The notes below the pieces were generated by a model. That model had not been told where the DNA came from, searched no databases, and worked only from the letters and a program-made list of their open reading frames with translations. Positions 37,899 to 46,798 of a stretch of DNA of 64,000 nucleotides are shown here, one piece after another. This DNA is from Synergistetes bacterium HGW-Synergistetes-1 (lineage in GTDB: Bacteria; Synergistota; Synergistia; Synergistales; Synergistaceae). The DNA lies in the NCBI GenBank assembly GCA_002839185.1, contig PGXO01000001.1, positions 340,549 through 404,548 on the forward strand, in the 5' to 3' direction. Within the stretch, counting starts at the first letter, position 1, and every line of letters starts with the position of its first letter. The position numbers and the translations under genes were made by a program.

Positions 37899-37989
37899 GC
37901 TTAAGCCTCCCTGTTAAGCCTGATCATACAATATTTGTTTACGACCAGACTCTGTTTGTATTGATCCACTATCCACAATAGAAAGAAAC

Positions 37990-38673
37990 CTATTGTTTCA
38001 CCCATGAAGCTTCATTGTCCTGTGAAGATACCCTTCTTGACCACACTAATACAGAACATACCTTTCCCGCAGCCTTTTCCACTGCTGATATCGCTGCACG
38101 CAGAGTATTTCCTGTGGTGTATACATCATCGACCAGCACAACTGAACGTCCTGCAAGGCTTTCTGATCCCATAGCGTCTGCCGGCATCATTTGCCTTGAT
38201 GAGCTCGTCTTTCCCGCCTGAGGAAGGATATCATTTTTCCAGAAAAGTTTTTTGTCGTCAGCAGGTATATTCCATACCTGAGAAATACCTTCAGCCAGCA
38301 GTAACGACTGATTATATTCCCTCCTGCCGGATCTGTGTAAAGGTACAGGTATAAGGATGTCTGCATCTTTATCAATAAAGGTTTCGCCCATAAGCCTGCC
38401 CATTGGTATACCCAGAGAACGTGAGTTTCTGTATTTCAAGTTCAGCAAAAGTTCACGAGAGATGCCTTCGTGAAGTGAAAGCGCATGACAAGGGACTGAA
38501 TTGCTGCAGCACACAAGGCCGTAAGGGGCGCCGCATTTAGCACAAAACGAAGGAAGCGGAGAAACAACTGACCTCATGCACCCGTCACAGCATGATATTC
38601 CGATCCTGCCGCAGACAGGACATGTTTCAGGCCATAAAAAATGAAAAAGAGAATGTACGAGATCATCAGTCAT
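37990..38673 (-). CDS. comF: ComF family phosphoribosyltransferase-like protein
   Basis: A cytosolic protein of 227 residues related to ComFC/GntX, needed for DNA uptake in several bacteria. The N terminus has zinc-ribbon cysteines (CPVCG, CCDGC, CAKCG). The C terminus has the PRPP loop VVLVDDVYTTGNT of type I phosphoribosyltransferases. The start is taken as the ATG at 38673, just after the metK terminator; it has only a weak ribosome site. A longer frame would run through the terminator stem. No comFA helicase gene is adjacent. Confidence 0.82.
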   Translation of the reverse strand: MTDDLVHSLFHFLWPETCPVCGRIGISCCDGCMRSVVSPLPSFCAKCGAPYGLVCCSNSVPCHALSLHEGISRELLLNLKYRNSRSLGIPMGRLMGETFIDKDADILIPVPLHRSGRREYNQSLLLAEGISQVWNIPADDKKLFWKNDILPQAGKTSSSRQMMPADAMGSESLAGRSVVLVDDVYTTGNTLRAAISAVEKAAGKVCSVLVWSRRVSSQDNEASWVKQ

Positions 38674-38686
38674 AAATTTAAAGAAA

Positions 38687-38738
38687 GAACACCGCGAGGA
38701 TGTCGAAGAAATACCTTTTCGGTGATCCTGCGGTGCTC
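38687..38738 (-). terminator. Rho-independent terminator of metK
   Basis: On the minus strand GAGCACCGCAGGAT pairs with ATCCTCGCGGTGTTC with small irregularities (one G-U pair and a bulged C), followed by TTCTTTCTTT. It separates metK from comF. Confidence 0.7.
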
Positions 38739-38756
38739 TGATATACAAACCCTGCC

Positions 38757-39953
38757 CTATACAGCAGCTGCTTTTTTGAGTATCTCTGCCTTGTCAGTGC
38801 GTTCCCATGTGGGAATCGGATCAAGATCTACACGGCCCATGTGACCGTATGCAGCCAATCTTTTGTAACACGGTTTGCGAAGTTCTAGATCTCTAATTAT
38901 TGCCGCGGGGCGAAAATCAAAGTGCTCCCTGATAATTTCTGTTATCTTCTGGTCAGGTATGGTCCCGGTACCAAAAGTTTCTACCATTATCGATACAGGT
39001 TTTGCAACGCCTATAGCATAAGCGACCTGTATCTGGCAGGCTGCGGCAAGCCCGGCAGCAACAACATTTTTGGCTACGTATCTGGCCATGTAGGCGCCGG
39101 ATCTGTCGACCTTCGTCGGGTCTTTCCCGGAGAAGGCCCCTCCGCCGTGGGGAACAGCGCCCCCATATGTATCTACAATTATCTTTCTTCCTGTAAGGCC
39201 GCTGTCCGCCTGTGGTCCTCCCATGACAAAACGCCCTGTCGGGTTGATAAGTATCCTTGGTTTTTTTTCTATCAGAGATTCCGGTATTACCGGAGCTATC
39301 ACGTACTTTTCCACATCTTCGGCAATCTGCTGCTGTTCTACCGCAGGATGGTGCTGTGTGCTTATTACTATCGTGTCAACACGCACAGGTTTGCCGTCTA
39401 CATACTCTACAGTGACCTGGGCCTTTCCGTCCGGGCGAAGGTAGGGTATTGTCTTGTTCTTCCTTACCTCAGCAAGTTTGCGTGTGAGTTTATGGGCGAG
39501 TGAGATCGGCATGGGCATAAGTTCCTCTGTCTCATCGCATGCATAACCGACCATCAGTCCCTGGTCTCCTGCCCCGATCTTATCAATTTCATCTTCGGAG
39601 AGGTCTCTGGCCTCTAGTGCTTTGTCCACTCCCTGTTTGATATCCGAAGATTGCTCATCGATAGCTGTAATAACTGCACAGGTGTCACCGTCAAAACCAT
39701 ACTTTGCCCTGGTGTAGCCTACTTGCTTCACAGTGTCCCTTGTTATCTTTGGAATGTCGACATAGCAGCTTGTTGTTATCTCTCCTGCTACTACTACAAG
39801 TCCTGTGCTGACAAGGGTCTCACATGCAACTCTCCCCATTGGGTCTTCCTTGAGGATAGCGTCCAGTATCGCATCTGATATTTGATCTGCGAGTTTGTCA
39901 GGGTGCCCCTCAGTCACTGATTCTGACGTGATAAGATACCTTTCTTTGCTCAT
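38757..39953 (-). CDS. metK: S-adenosylmethionine synthetase
   Basis: It makes SAM from methionine and ATP. It has 398 residues: [13 protein letters not shown] at the N terminus with the catalytic His, [12 protein letters not shown], and the glycine-rich loop [16 protein letters not shown]. The start is the ATG at 39953, seven bases after GGAGGT; a GTG three codons earlier is part of that site. No SAM riboswitch was seen in the short upstream gap. SAM feeds the radical SAM enzymes nearby (hemW, the SPASM protein). Confidence 0.97.
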   Translation of the reverse strand: MSKERYLITSESVTEGHPDKLADQISDAILDAILKEDPMGRVACETLVSTGLVVVAGEITTSCYVDIPKITRDTVKQVGYTRAKYGFDGDTCAVITAIDEQSSDIKQGVDKALEARDLSEDEIDKIGAGDQGLMVGYACDETEELMPMPISLAHKLTRKLAEVRKNKTIPYLRPDGKAQVTVEYVDGKPVRVDTIVISTQHHPAVEQQQIAEDVEKYVIAPVIPESLIEKKPRILINPTGRFVMGGPQADSGLTGRKIIVDTYGGAVPHGGGAFSGKDPTKVDRSGAYMARYVAKNVVAAGLAAACQIQVAYAIGVAKPVSIMVETFGTGTIPDQKITEIIREHFDFRPAAIIRDLELRKPCYKRLAAYGHMGRVDLDPIPTWERTDKAEILKKAAAV

Positions 39954-40066
39954 TTCAAACACCTCCGTTTATATTTGCAGCTGATTTTCAGCGTGCCATC
40001 GTAAAATTTTATTGCCAAACGTTCTTTTTGACCAGCGTCGGCGTCTTGGTAACATTTTGCTGGCTT

Positions 40067-40516
40067 TCAGGAATATTCTATCGGCCTTCTCTGCATGATC
40101 AGGAGTCCGTCTCTCGTTTCAAATCCCAATTTGCACATGAAGTCTATAAGTTCACTCGTGTAGGTCACTATCAGGGGTACCGGTTTTATGACCGGATGGT
40201 TGAGAGCGTAGCGTAGCAGACTTGAGCCGAGTCCTTTACCCTGGTGGTCAGGGTGGACAAGGATATCCCAGAGAGATCCCCTGTATACAAAATCTGTAAT
40301 GATACGGCAAAAAGCAACAAGTTTGCCATTATATCTGACAGAAAAACACATACTCGTTCCCTCAAGCATCTTCTCGATCTGTTCAAGAGAGCGGCTCCTG
40401 CCCCAGCGTGTAAACCTGTACAGATCCTGGAGCTCTTCAGGCGTTATCGCGAGCTTGCTGTCGTAATAATAATAGCCCGGACAGATATTATCGCTGTTTT
40501 CAAAATTTTGTTTCAT
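40067..40516 (-). CDS. GNAT family N-acetyltransferase
   Basis: A 149-residue acyl-CoA transferase. The GNAT core is visible: FSVRYNGKLVAFCRIITD, then the acetyl-CoA loop HPDHQGKGLGSSLLRYAL and a final CKLGFETRDG. The target is unknown; it could acetylate a small molecule or a protein N terminus. The ATG at 40516 lies inside the last codons of the upstream zinc-ribbon gene, with GAGG about ten bases before it, so the two are read together. A longer frame upstream duplicates that gene in another frame and is rejected. Confidence 0.85.
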   Translation of the reverse strand: MKQNFENSDNICPGYYYYDSKLAITPEELQDLYRFTRWGRSRSLEQIEKMLEGTSMCFSVRYNGKLVAFCRIITDFVYRGSLWDILVHPDHQGKGLGSSLLRYALNHPVIKPVPLIVTYTSELIDFMCKLGFETRDGLLIMQRRPIEYS

Positions 40517-40790
40517 CCAGATCATCCTCTGTTTCTTCTTCATCATAGCTGCAGCCTTCTCCGTTTTCCTGGCAGGAGGCAGGTTTCTCCTGAACATTAC
40601 CGGCAAGAGCAAGACCTCCTATGATCTTTCGAAGATCTCCGCGCCTGGCATCCTTGCTTATGGTCAACTCCATCACTTGTCCGGCACCGCACTTTGAACA
40701 GGTCCAAACAGCCCGTGCAATACCGTCCGGACCTGGAGAACCAGCAAGGACCTTAACCTCACCGCATTTCTGGCAAGCTACTATGAGCAT
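40500..40790 (-). CDS. Small zinc-ribbon protein with acidic tail
   Basis: Not assigned to a family. It has 96 residues: two CxxC pairs (CQKCG near residue 6, CSKCG near residue 32) that should form a zinc ribbon, then a helical stretch (DLRKIIGGLALAGN), two further Cys, and a strongly acidic end (EEETEDDLDE). AGAGG lies eight bases before the ATG. It overlaps the GNAT gene by 17 bases. The acidic tail could mimic nucleic acid or contact a basic protein, but this is a guess. Confidence 0.72.
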   Translation of the reverse strand: MLIVACQKCGEVKVLAGSPGPDGIARAVWTCSKCGAGQVMELTISKDARRGDLRKIIGGLALAGNVQEKPASCQENGEGCSYDEEETEDDLDETKF

Positions 40791-40887
40791 ATGATAAACC
40801 TCTTTTCAGCAGGCTTGAAATAACCTGAACACAGGAAGATGATCCTGCAGGCATTTATAATTAATTGAACATATCCAAATAATGTCT

Positions 40888-42087
40888 TTAATTTGTTTTG
40901 AATCTAATCTTTACAGGACCTTCAGTGTAGATATCCTGTGCAGCAAAAATCCTGAGTCTTACATCTGATTTGGAGTTGGTAATAACTTCAATGACTTGCA
41001 TAAATTCAGCTGTGTCAATTGAGCCGACATTACCACTCAAAGGATCTCTAAGGACTCCGTCTCTGGCCGCCCTCGAATTAATGTCCCTGAGCATAATAAA
41101 CAATGCCTCTTCCACGTCTTCCCTGGAAGAACCTTTTTTTATATTCTTCTCTGCAAGCATATCCCCGGAATTAAATATCACTTTGGTATTGTACGTCTCC
41201 AACTCCGCCATTACAGGCTCTCCCTCAACAGCATTGGAAAGTGCGGTGAGCCTCAGCAGATAGCGCCCCGGGGTTTTAGAAATTATAGACTTTGCCCTTT
41301 CTATTGAGCTTTTATCGACCAAGGGCCTTTTAATAGACTCAGGCTTGGTTCCGAAACGGTAAGCGAGAAGAGCCTGAGTCTCTCCTATGAGTCTGTCTAC
41401 AGCCAGATCGATCTGGTGCGCAGTTGATTCCGGCCCACTTATTACTCCCTGTGCCAGTTTTTCTCCTGTCAAAGCTGCTATCCTGCCCTCTCTGAGACGC
41501 TGGATATCTGCTTTGAGCTTTTCTGCTTCTTGTTTAAGGGCGGCAACCGAAGCCTCAAGTTTTTTGCTTTCCTGCTCCAGAATAGCTTTTTCTTCTAAAA
41601 GTATCTTTTGTTCTTCTTCTGTTTTATCCTTTATTATTGTCATTTTTTCAAGTTCAGCCCTAGCTTCCTTAAGGCTTTTAGTGCCCGCAGAAAGCTTCTC
41701 TTCAAGGACATGAAGCTCGTCCTGCTTTTCGATAACGTCTCCCTTGCTCCTAAAGAGCTCTATTTCCATACCCTGAAGGTTGGTCCTGTTTTGCTGGAGC
41801 TCTGCAGTTAAGGTCGTTATCTGGTTTTGTACATAATTCATACTGAAAAGGGCTGTCCTTACGGGTTCAGAAGCAACACTGATCACAAGGAGCGTGAATA
41901 ATGCGATGCCGATCCCTGTAATTACTGAAATTATTCTAGATGTATATTTAGGGCGAAGTTTTAAAAATGTCACCCTTTTTTTGCCAAGCTTCATTCCAAT
42001 TATGTCACCGGCCCACGCAACGACAGCACTGACAATTGCCAGTGTTCCAAGCAGGCTCCAATTCATTTCTCTGAAGAGTTCAAACAA
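40888..42087 (-). CDS. DUF3084 membrane/coiled-coil protein
   Basis: A 399-residue protein of the DUF3084 family, known from cyanobacteria and other phyla without a settled role. Two N-terminal membrane helices (about 11-30 and 53-72) are joined by a basic loop (KLGKKRVTFLKLRPKYTSR). A long coiled coil follows (about 90-205), then a globular C-terminal domain (about 210-399). Similarity to envelope-spanning or cell-shape proteins is possible. It lies in one direction with lat and mreB but is separated from lat by a terminator and has its own putative promoter. Confidence 0.82.
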   Translation of the reverse strand: MFELFREMNWSLLGTLAIVSAVVAWAGDIIGMKLGKKRVTFLKLRPKYTSRIISVITGIGIALFTLLVISVASEPVRTALFSMNYVQNQITTLTAELQQNRTNLQGMEIELFRSKGDVIEKQDELHVLEEKLSAGTKSLKEARAELEKMTIIKDKTEEEQKILLEEKAILEQESKKLEASVAALKQEAEKLKADIQRLREGRIAALTGEKLAQGVISGPESTAHQIDLAVDRLIGETQALLAYRFGTKPESIKRPLVDKSSIERAKSIISKTPGRYLLRLTALSNAVEGEPVMAELETYNTKVIFNSGDMLAEKNIKKGSSREDVEEALFIMLRDINSRAARDGVLRDPLSGNVGSIDTAEFMQVIEVITNSKSDVRLRIFAAQDIYTEGPVKIRFKTN

Positions 42088-42147
42088 TGACTTCTCTCCC
42101 CCATGACATGATTATTAATCGCGTATAAACCTATCACAATTACTGAC

Positions 42148-42157
42148 ATTATAGCAG
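42148..42157 (-). promoter_or_regulatory. Possible extended -10 promoter of the DUF3084 gene
   Basis: TGC-TATAAT on the minus strand (TATAAT at 42148-42153) with no good -35 box. It lies about 60 bases upstream of the start codon and downstream of the lat terminator. Confidence 0.5.
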
Positions 42158-42205
42158 GATAATTTTACCTGTTTTATAAAAATATTGTAAAAGGACAAAA
42201 AAATA

Positions 42206-42232
42206 AATGGTCCGGCTTGTGCCGGACCATTT
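42206..42232. terminator. Terminator after lat
   Basis: ATGGTCCGGC, loop TTGT and GCCGGACCAT form a near-perfect stem flanked by A and T runs. It lies about 35 bases after the lat stop on the minus strand. Confidence 0.8.
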
Positions 42233-42268
42233 TCATTCAAAGCAATGCCACTTGTATGGTTTGTTTTA

Positions 42269-43636
42269 TTACTTCTTGAAAACAGCCTTTGCGGCATTAC
42301 GTGATATTTCGATGCCCTTTTCGAGGTCTGCGACCGGCACATTAAGGGCCGGACGGAACCGGACTGTATTACTGCCGCATCCGAGGATGAGCATCTTGTT
42401 GGCGTGACACTCCTTGAGGAATTTATCACGAAGCTCGGGTGAGCAGATGTCGTATGCGCACATCAGTCCCTTGCCTCTTACGTTCTTGATAAATTCAGGG
42501 AACTCTGACTGAAGTTCATTGAGTCCTTTGATGAGTGCCGGACCTGCTACATTACTTACATAGTCGAGGACTTTCTCTTCGCGGTATATCTCAAGGTACT
42601 TAGCTGCACGTACCATGTCCACTGTATTGCCGCCCCATGTTGAATTGATACGGCTTGAAACTGTAAAGCAGTTCTTTTCGACTTCATCTACCCTTGGACC
42701 TGCTATAAGTCCGCATACCTGGGCCTTCTTACCAAATGAGAAGATGTCCGGTTTGACGGGTGCGTGATGCTCCCATGCCCACATCTTGCCGGTGATGCCC
42801 ATTCCGCACTGGACTTCGTCGAAAATAAGCATGATGTCAGACTCGTCGCAGACCTGGCGCAGCTGCTGATAGTACTCTGTGCGGAAATGGTTGTCTCCGC
42901 CTTCACCCTGGATCGTCTCGATAATGATAGCAGCAATACCGTTCGGGTCGCTGGCAATAGCATGTTTGATCTGCTTCAGTGACTGTGCTTCGAGCCACTC
43001 TACTTCTCCGATATGATTTTCAAGCGGGAAGGTAATCTTTGGGTTGAGTACACGCGGCCACTCCGTGAATTTGGCGAAACGCTGGTGTTTATTGGGGTCG
43101 TTAGTGTTCGTTACAGAAAGTGTGTAACCGCTGCGACCGTGGAATGCTTCATTGAAGTGCATTATTTTAGTTCCCACTTTGCCGTCATAAGCTTCTCCCT
43201 TTGTAATTTTCCCAGCGGCAAGAAGCTTGCTTACTTTCCAGTCCATGGCAACTTTAAAGGTATTCTCTACGGCCAGTGTTCCATAGTCGATAAAGAACGT
43301 ATGCTTGAATCCCTGAGGTACTGCAACCTCACCAAACATTTTTACAAATTCGGCCATTTCCTGAGTGTAAATATCTGAGTTAGCGACTTTATTTATTGCT
43401 GCACGGAAAATTTTCTCTTTGAATTCAGGAGTCTCCAGCTTGGGGTGATTCATCCCAAAGGGCGAAGATGCGAAGAAGGTGTAGAAGTCAAGCCAGTCGG
43501 CCCCGCTTGCTGAATCATGAATGTGGCTGCCCCGCGATTTTTCCATATCGATAACGATATCAAAACCATCTCTGAGCAAAAGACTTTCAATTGTCTTAAA
43601 AACATCCTTGGGCGCTACTGAAAATTTTGCTGTCAT
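42269..43636 (-). CDS. lat: L-lysine 6-transaminase
   Basis: This class III PLP aminotransferase moves the epsilon-amino group of lysine to 2-oxoglutarate, giving aminoadipate semialdehyde. It has 455 residues. It follows the Mycobacterium tuberculosis Lat layout closely: DIVIDMEKSRGS, FASSPFGMNHP, NEAFHGRSGYTLS, IQGEGGD, the Asp of IFDEVQ, the PLP lysine in FGKKAQVCG (303-304), and SSRINSTWGGN. The ATG at 43636 has a perfect AAGGAGGT seven bases upstream. It stands alone, bounded by a 460-base gap and a terminator. In an amino-acid fermenter it may open lysine degradation. Confidence 0.92.
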   Translation of the reverse strand: MTAKFSVAPKDVFKTIESLLLRDGFDIVIDMEKSRGSHIHDSASGADWLDFYTFFASSPFGMNHPKLETPEFKEKIFRAAINKVANSDIYTQEMAEFVKMFGEVAVPQGFKHTFFIDYGTLAVENTFKVAMDWKVSKLLAAGKITKGEAYDGKVGTKIMHFNEAFHGRSGYTLSVTNTNDPNKHQRFAKFTEWPRVLNPKITFPLENHIGEVEWLEAQSLKQIKHAIASDPNGIAAIIIETIQGEGGDNHFRTEYYQQLRQVCDESDIMLIFDEVQCGMGITGKMWAWEHHAPVKPDIFSFGKKAQVCGLIAGPRVDEVEKNCFTVSSRINSTWGGNTVDMVRAAKYLEIYREEKVLDYVSNVAGPALIKGLNELQSEFPEFIKNVRGKGLMCAYDICSPELRDKFLKECHANKMLILGCGSNTVRFRPALNVPVADLEKGIEISRNAAKAVFKK

Positions 43637-43666
43637 TTGCACTACCTCCTTAGATTTTTGTACCAT

Positions 43667-44098
43667 ATATCATCATCAGTTCATTAATACACATTACCCA
43701 CTTAATAAGTTTAGTTGCTGTTTTTTTTTAAATCAAGACCATATTTCCAGAATACAGTATACAATTTCCGCAACATCAGACTTGTTTTGCACTCTACAAC
43801 ATAGTCGTTTTCATAAAAAACAACAAAAATCTTCAATTACACAACTAAAAATCATCGTTTAGAGGGCGAATACTAGAACCAAGATTGACGATAAATTGTA
43901 TCATAAACTTTTATATAATATACAACAAAATTAAATCTAACTATTCTGAATATAACAACTCAGCAAACCTAAGGTTTGATTACAATTATCACCGCTGTAA
44001 GCGAAGCTTTTTTTTGAATCGTAAGACGTTTTTGGTTTCTTTTTATGCCACGGAGTTTATTTTTTAATTCTAAGCAATACCCTAAGTAAATGACGGTC
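43667..44098. other. AT-rich gap between mreB and lat, no gene seen
   Basis: These 432 bases are much richer in A and T than the flanks. I found no ORF with a ribosome site, no tRNA and no clear riboswitch. They presumably hold the lat promoter and leader and the mreB 3' end; no -35/-10 pair was convincing. Confidence 0.6.
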
Positions 44099-45136
44099 CT
44101 ATCTTCCTTTATATCCTCGCCTTGTAGCTGAGTAAATAGCTCCTGTTTCCTTGAGTTTATCTATCGACTCAAGGGCTATGCCGGTCCCGAGTGCAACGCA
44201 CTCAGATGCAGACTCGGCAACTACAGCGTTTATCTCTGTTTCCTCTATTATCAGCTGATCAAGTCCGTTGAGGTATGCGCCTCCGCCTGTGAGGATTATG
44301 CCCCTGTCAATTACGTCAGCTGCAAGTTCCGGAGGTGTTTTTTCCAATACCCTCTTAATACCTGCTATGATCGCTCCGACAGGTTCTTCAATTGCCCTTG
44401 CAACATCCGAGCTGCCCACCGTTATCTGCCTCGGCAGTCCCTGGACTAGATCTCGCCCTCTGATCTCCATTGTCTTCTCGGGCGTTCTTTCCCTGCATGA
44501 TCCTATTGTTTTTTTGAGATCCTCAGCGGTCTGTTCTCCAATGGCCAGGTTATACTGGCGCCTCATATACCTTATTATGGCTTCGTCAAATTTGTCTCCT
44601 CCGACACGAAGCGATTCAAAAACGACAAGACCGCCAAGAGAGACTATTGCAACATCTGTCGTGCCGCCGCCTATATCGACGACCATGTTTCCTACCGGTT
44701 CACCTACCGGCATGTTGGCTCCGATAGCTGCGGCCATTGGCTCCTCTATCAAATATGCCTCTTTCGCGCCAACTTCAAGCGCTGCTTCAAGGACAGCGCG
44801 CCTCTCTACATCGGTGGCTCCGGCCGGGACGCCTATCATGACCCTGTGTCTCACGATCCTCTCCATGCCGGATGTAACTTTTTTTATAAATTCCCTCAGC
44901 ATTACCTCAGTCATTGTGTAGTCAGCAATTACACCGTCTCTTAGTGGACGTATCGCAACTACGTTTTCAGGAGTTCTTCCGATCATGACTTTGGCATCCT
45001 CTCCTACAGAAAGGATCTTGCCTGAATTCTGGTCAAGAGCTACTACAGAGGGTTCTCTGAGTACGACTCCTTTTCCTTTTATGAATACTATTACAGTTGC
45101 AGTTCCAAGATCTATACCTATATCTTTGCTCCACAA
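44099..45136 (-). CDS. mreB: MreB/Mbl-type actin-like cell-shape protein
   Basis: MreB filaments under the inner membrane guide side-wall peptidoglycan synthesis. It has 345 residues: phosphate 1 motif DIGIDLGTATV, phosphate 2 DIGGGTTDVA, adenosine motif GIILTGGGAYLNGL. It lacks the usual partners mreC and mreD downstream; instead a 430-base AT-rich gap follows. It could be a second paralogue (Mbl-like). It is read in the same direction as truA, 73 bases behind it. Confidence 0.94.
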   Translation of the reverse strand: MWSKDIGIDLGTATVIVFIKGKGVVLREPSVVALDQNSGKILSVGEDAKVMIGRTPENVVAIRPLRDGVIADYTMTEVMLREFIKKVTSGMERIVRHRVMIGVPAGATDVERRAVLEAALEVGAKEAYLIEEPMAAAIGANMPVGEPVGNMVVDIGGGTTDVAIVSLGGLVVFESLRVGGDKFDEAIIRYMRRQYNLAIGEQTAEDLKKTIGSCRERTPEKTMEIRGRDLVQGLPRQITVGSSDVARAIEEPVGAIIAGIKRVLEKTPPELAADVIDRGIILTGGGAYLNGLDQLIIEETEINAVVAESASECVALGTGIALESIDKLKETGAIYSATRRGYKGR

Positions 45137-45209
45137 ATCAGTCAGCCTCCCAAACTTTCAAGGATGCCCTGCTAAGGCTCCCGCTCATAAACGACAAAAT
45201 CATTTTACA

Positions 45210-45986
45210 TCAAAGAGCTCTATTGTGGCTATTCCACAAAGGCTCCCCATATTCTATTCTCCACAAAAAAAGACCGTTTGGCGGAAAGGTCCTGCCTGCT
45301 GTCCTCTTATCAGACCCTGGCTCAAAAAGAGACTTCATCCAATCAGGTTCTCTTTCACCTTTGGCAACAAGTTCGAGATCACCCATTATCATCCTGACCA
45401 TGTTCGTCAGAAAACCACTGCCGACGATCCTAAGCCAGATCAAAGGCCCACGTCTCCGCAGTTTAACTTCGTACATCGTTCTGACAGGGTTGTCAGGAAC
45501 GTTAGGTGCGCGACAAAAATTTGAGAAATTATGTTCACCCTCAAGAAAACGGCAGGCTTCTGAAGCAAGCCCCCAATCGTACCTGTCCCCCATGATCCAA
45601 TGGGTGAATGGCGCAATATGGGGATATCTCGTCTTTCCGGTCCAAAGAAAATAGACATATTCCCTTTTTAGGGCATCATATCTGGCGTGAAAGTCAGGAC
45701 TTGTCTTCTTCAGTCTCATGGCTGAGATGCCTTCCGGAAGGTTGGAATTCAAAGCCATCAATAATCTGTATTCATCCCATTCCTTTGACATGTCAAAGCT
45801 GCATACCTGCGCTCTGGCGTGTACTCCTGAGTCAGTCCTGCCAGCGCCTGTCACTGAAACAGGCTGTTTGTTGAGCATAGTGAGCACATCTTCAACGGCT
45901 TCCTGAACGGAAAGTCGGCCAGGCTGCACCTGCCACCCGAAGTACAAACTGCCATTATAACTCAATTCAGCAGCATACCTTGTCAT
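45210..45986 (-). CDS. truA: tRNA pseudouridine synthase A
   Basis: It makes pseudouridine at positions 38-40 of tRNA anticodon stems. It has 258 residues, with the catalytic Asp 52 in GAGRTDSGVHA and RFLEGEHNF, then GSGFLTNMVRMI. The ATG at 45986 lies three bases after the ecfT stop, with AGGTGG eight bases upstream inside ecfT. It is the last gene of the long ribosomal-ECF cluster, a position shared with many Firmicutes. Confidence 0.95.
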   Translation of the reverse strand: MTRYAAELSYNGSLYFGWQVQPGRLSVQEAVEDVLTMLNKQPVSVTGAGRTDSGVHARAQVCSFDMSKEWDEYRLLMALNSNLPEGISAMRLKKTSPDFHARYDALKREYVYFLWTGKTRYPHIAPFTHWIMGDRYDWGLASEACRFLEGEHNFSNFCRAPNVPDNPVRTMYEVKLRRRGPLIWLRIVGSGFLTNMVRMIMGDLELVAKGEREPDWMKSLFEPGSDKRTAGRTFPPNGLFLWRIEYGEPLWNSHNRAL

Positions 45987-45988
45987 CG

Positions 45989-46798
45989 TTACATCCACCT
46001 GTTTAGGGAGATCACTGAGGCAGAAAAAACAACGAAGGCTGTCAAAGCTTTATTTTCAGCACTTCCCCATGTGAGCGGATACATTCTTACCCTGCCTTTT
46101 CCGCCTCTGTAACACCTTGCCTCCATTGCGGAAGCAAGTGTGTCTGCACGTTTGAAAACAAGGACAAAGAGGGGGATCAGAACAGGGATATATGCTTTGG
46201 CCCTTTTTATGAGGCCTCCGCTCACAAAATCTGCCCCTCTTGAAACCTGTGCATTTATGATCCTCTCGGTTTCTTCGAACAGAGTCGGAATAAATCTCAG
46301 GGCTATCGTCATCATCATTGCCACCTCATGAGCAGGAAAGCCAAAACGCGTGAGGGGTCCAAAAGCTCCTTCCAGACCGTCAGAAAGTTCGGAAGGGCTG
46401 GTAGTGAAAGTAAGCAAGGCAGTGAATAAAACCAGCAGGTATAGCCTCAGCCCCATTCGAAAGGCTGTAATAGTCCCTTCGACGCTGGCTTTCAGCGGTC
46501 CTATAGAGAATATGATATTGCTGCCGCCTGTAAAAAAAATATTTAGGAGTGATGTAAAAATTATAAGTACCAGTATTGGTTTGGCTGATTTGATCAATGC
46601 TTTTGTAGGTATTTGAGACCTCTTTGCTATAAAGATTATTAAAGATGCCCACATTGCCATCGCAGGAAAGCTTCCTGACATAAAAATCAAAATCATTGAG
46701 AGCACTGTAATAAGAAGCTTACAGCGCGGATCGAGTTTGTGGATAAAAGAATCGGCCGGCATATACTGGCCCAGGGTCACACCTTTGATCAGCGACAT
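45989..46798 (-). CDS. ecfT: ECF transporter transmembrane subunit EcfT
   Basis: The membrane scaffold of a group II energy-coupling factor vitamin transporter; it links the two ATPases to exchangeable S components encoded elsewhere. It has 269 residues with about five to six hydrophobic helices. The two coupling motifs with a central Arg are visible (VSRGAD near 188 and ARCYRGG near 225). It overlaps ecfA2 by ten bases. Confidence 0.94.
   Translation of the reverse strand: MSLIKGVTLGQYMPADSFIHKLDPRCKLLITVLSMILIFMSGSFPAMAMWASLIIFIAKRSQIPTKALIKSAKPILVLIIFTSLLNIFFTGGSNIIFSIGPLKASVEGTITAFRMGLRLYLLVLFTALLTFTTSPSELSDGLEGAFGPLTRFGFPAHEVAMMMTIALRFIPTLFEETERIINAQVSRGADFVSGGLIKRAKAYIPVLIPLFVLVFKRADTLASAMEARCYRGGKGRVRMYPLTWGSAENKALTAFVVFSASVISLNRWM

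Noticed and set aside
39954..40066. SAM riboswitch upstream of metK
   Set aside because: The gap is too short and lacks the conserved SAM-I core; only a small GCTGA/TCAGC hairpin is present.
43637..44098. Lysine riboswitch upstream of lat
   Set aside because: I could not find the conserved five-helix junction motifs; the region is simply AT-rich.
44268..44921. 217-codon plus-strand ORF opposite mreB
   Set aside because: Antisense shadow of a strongly conserved gene.
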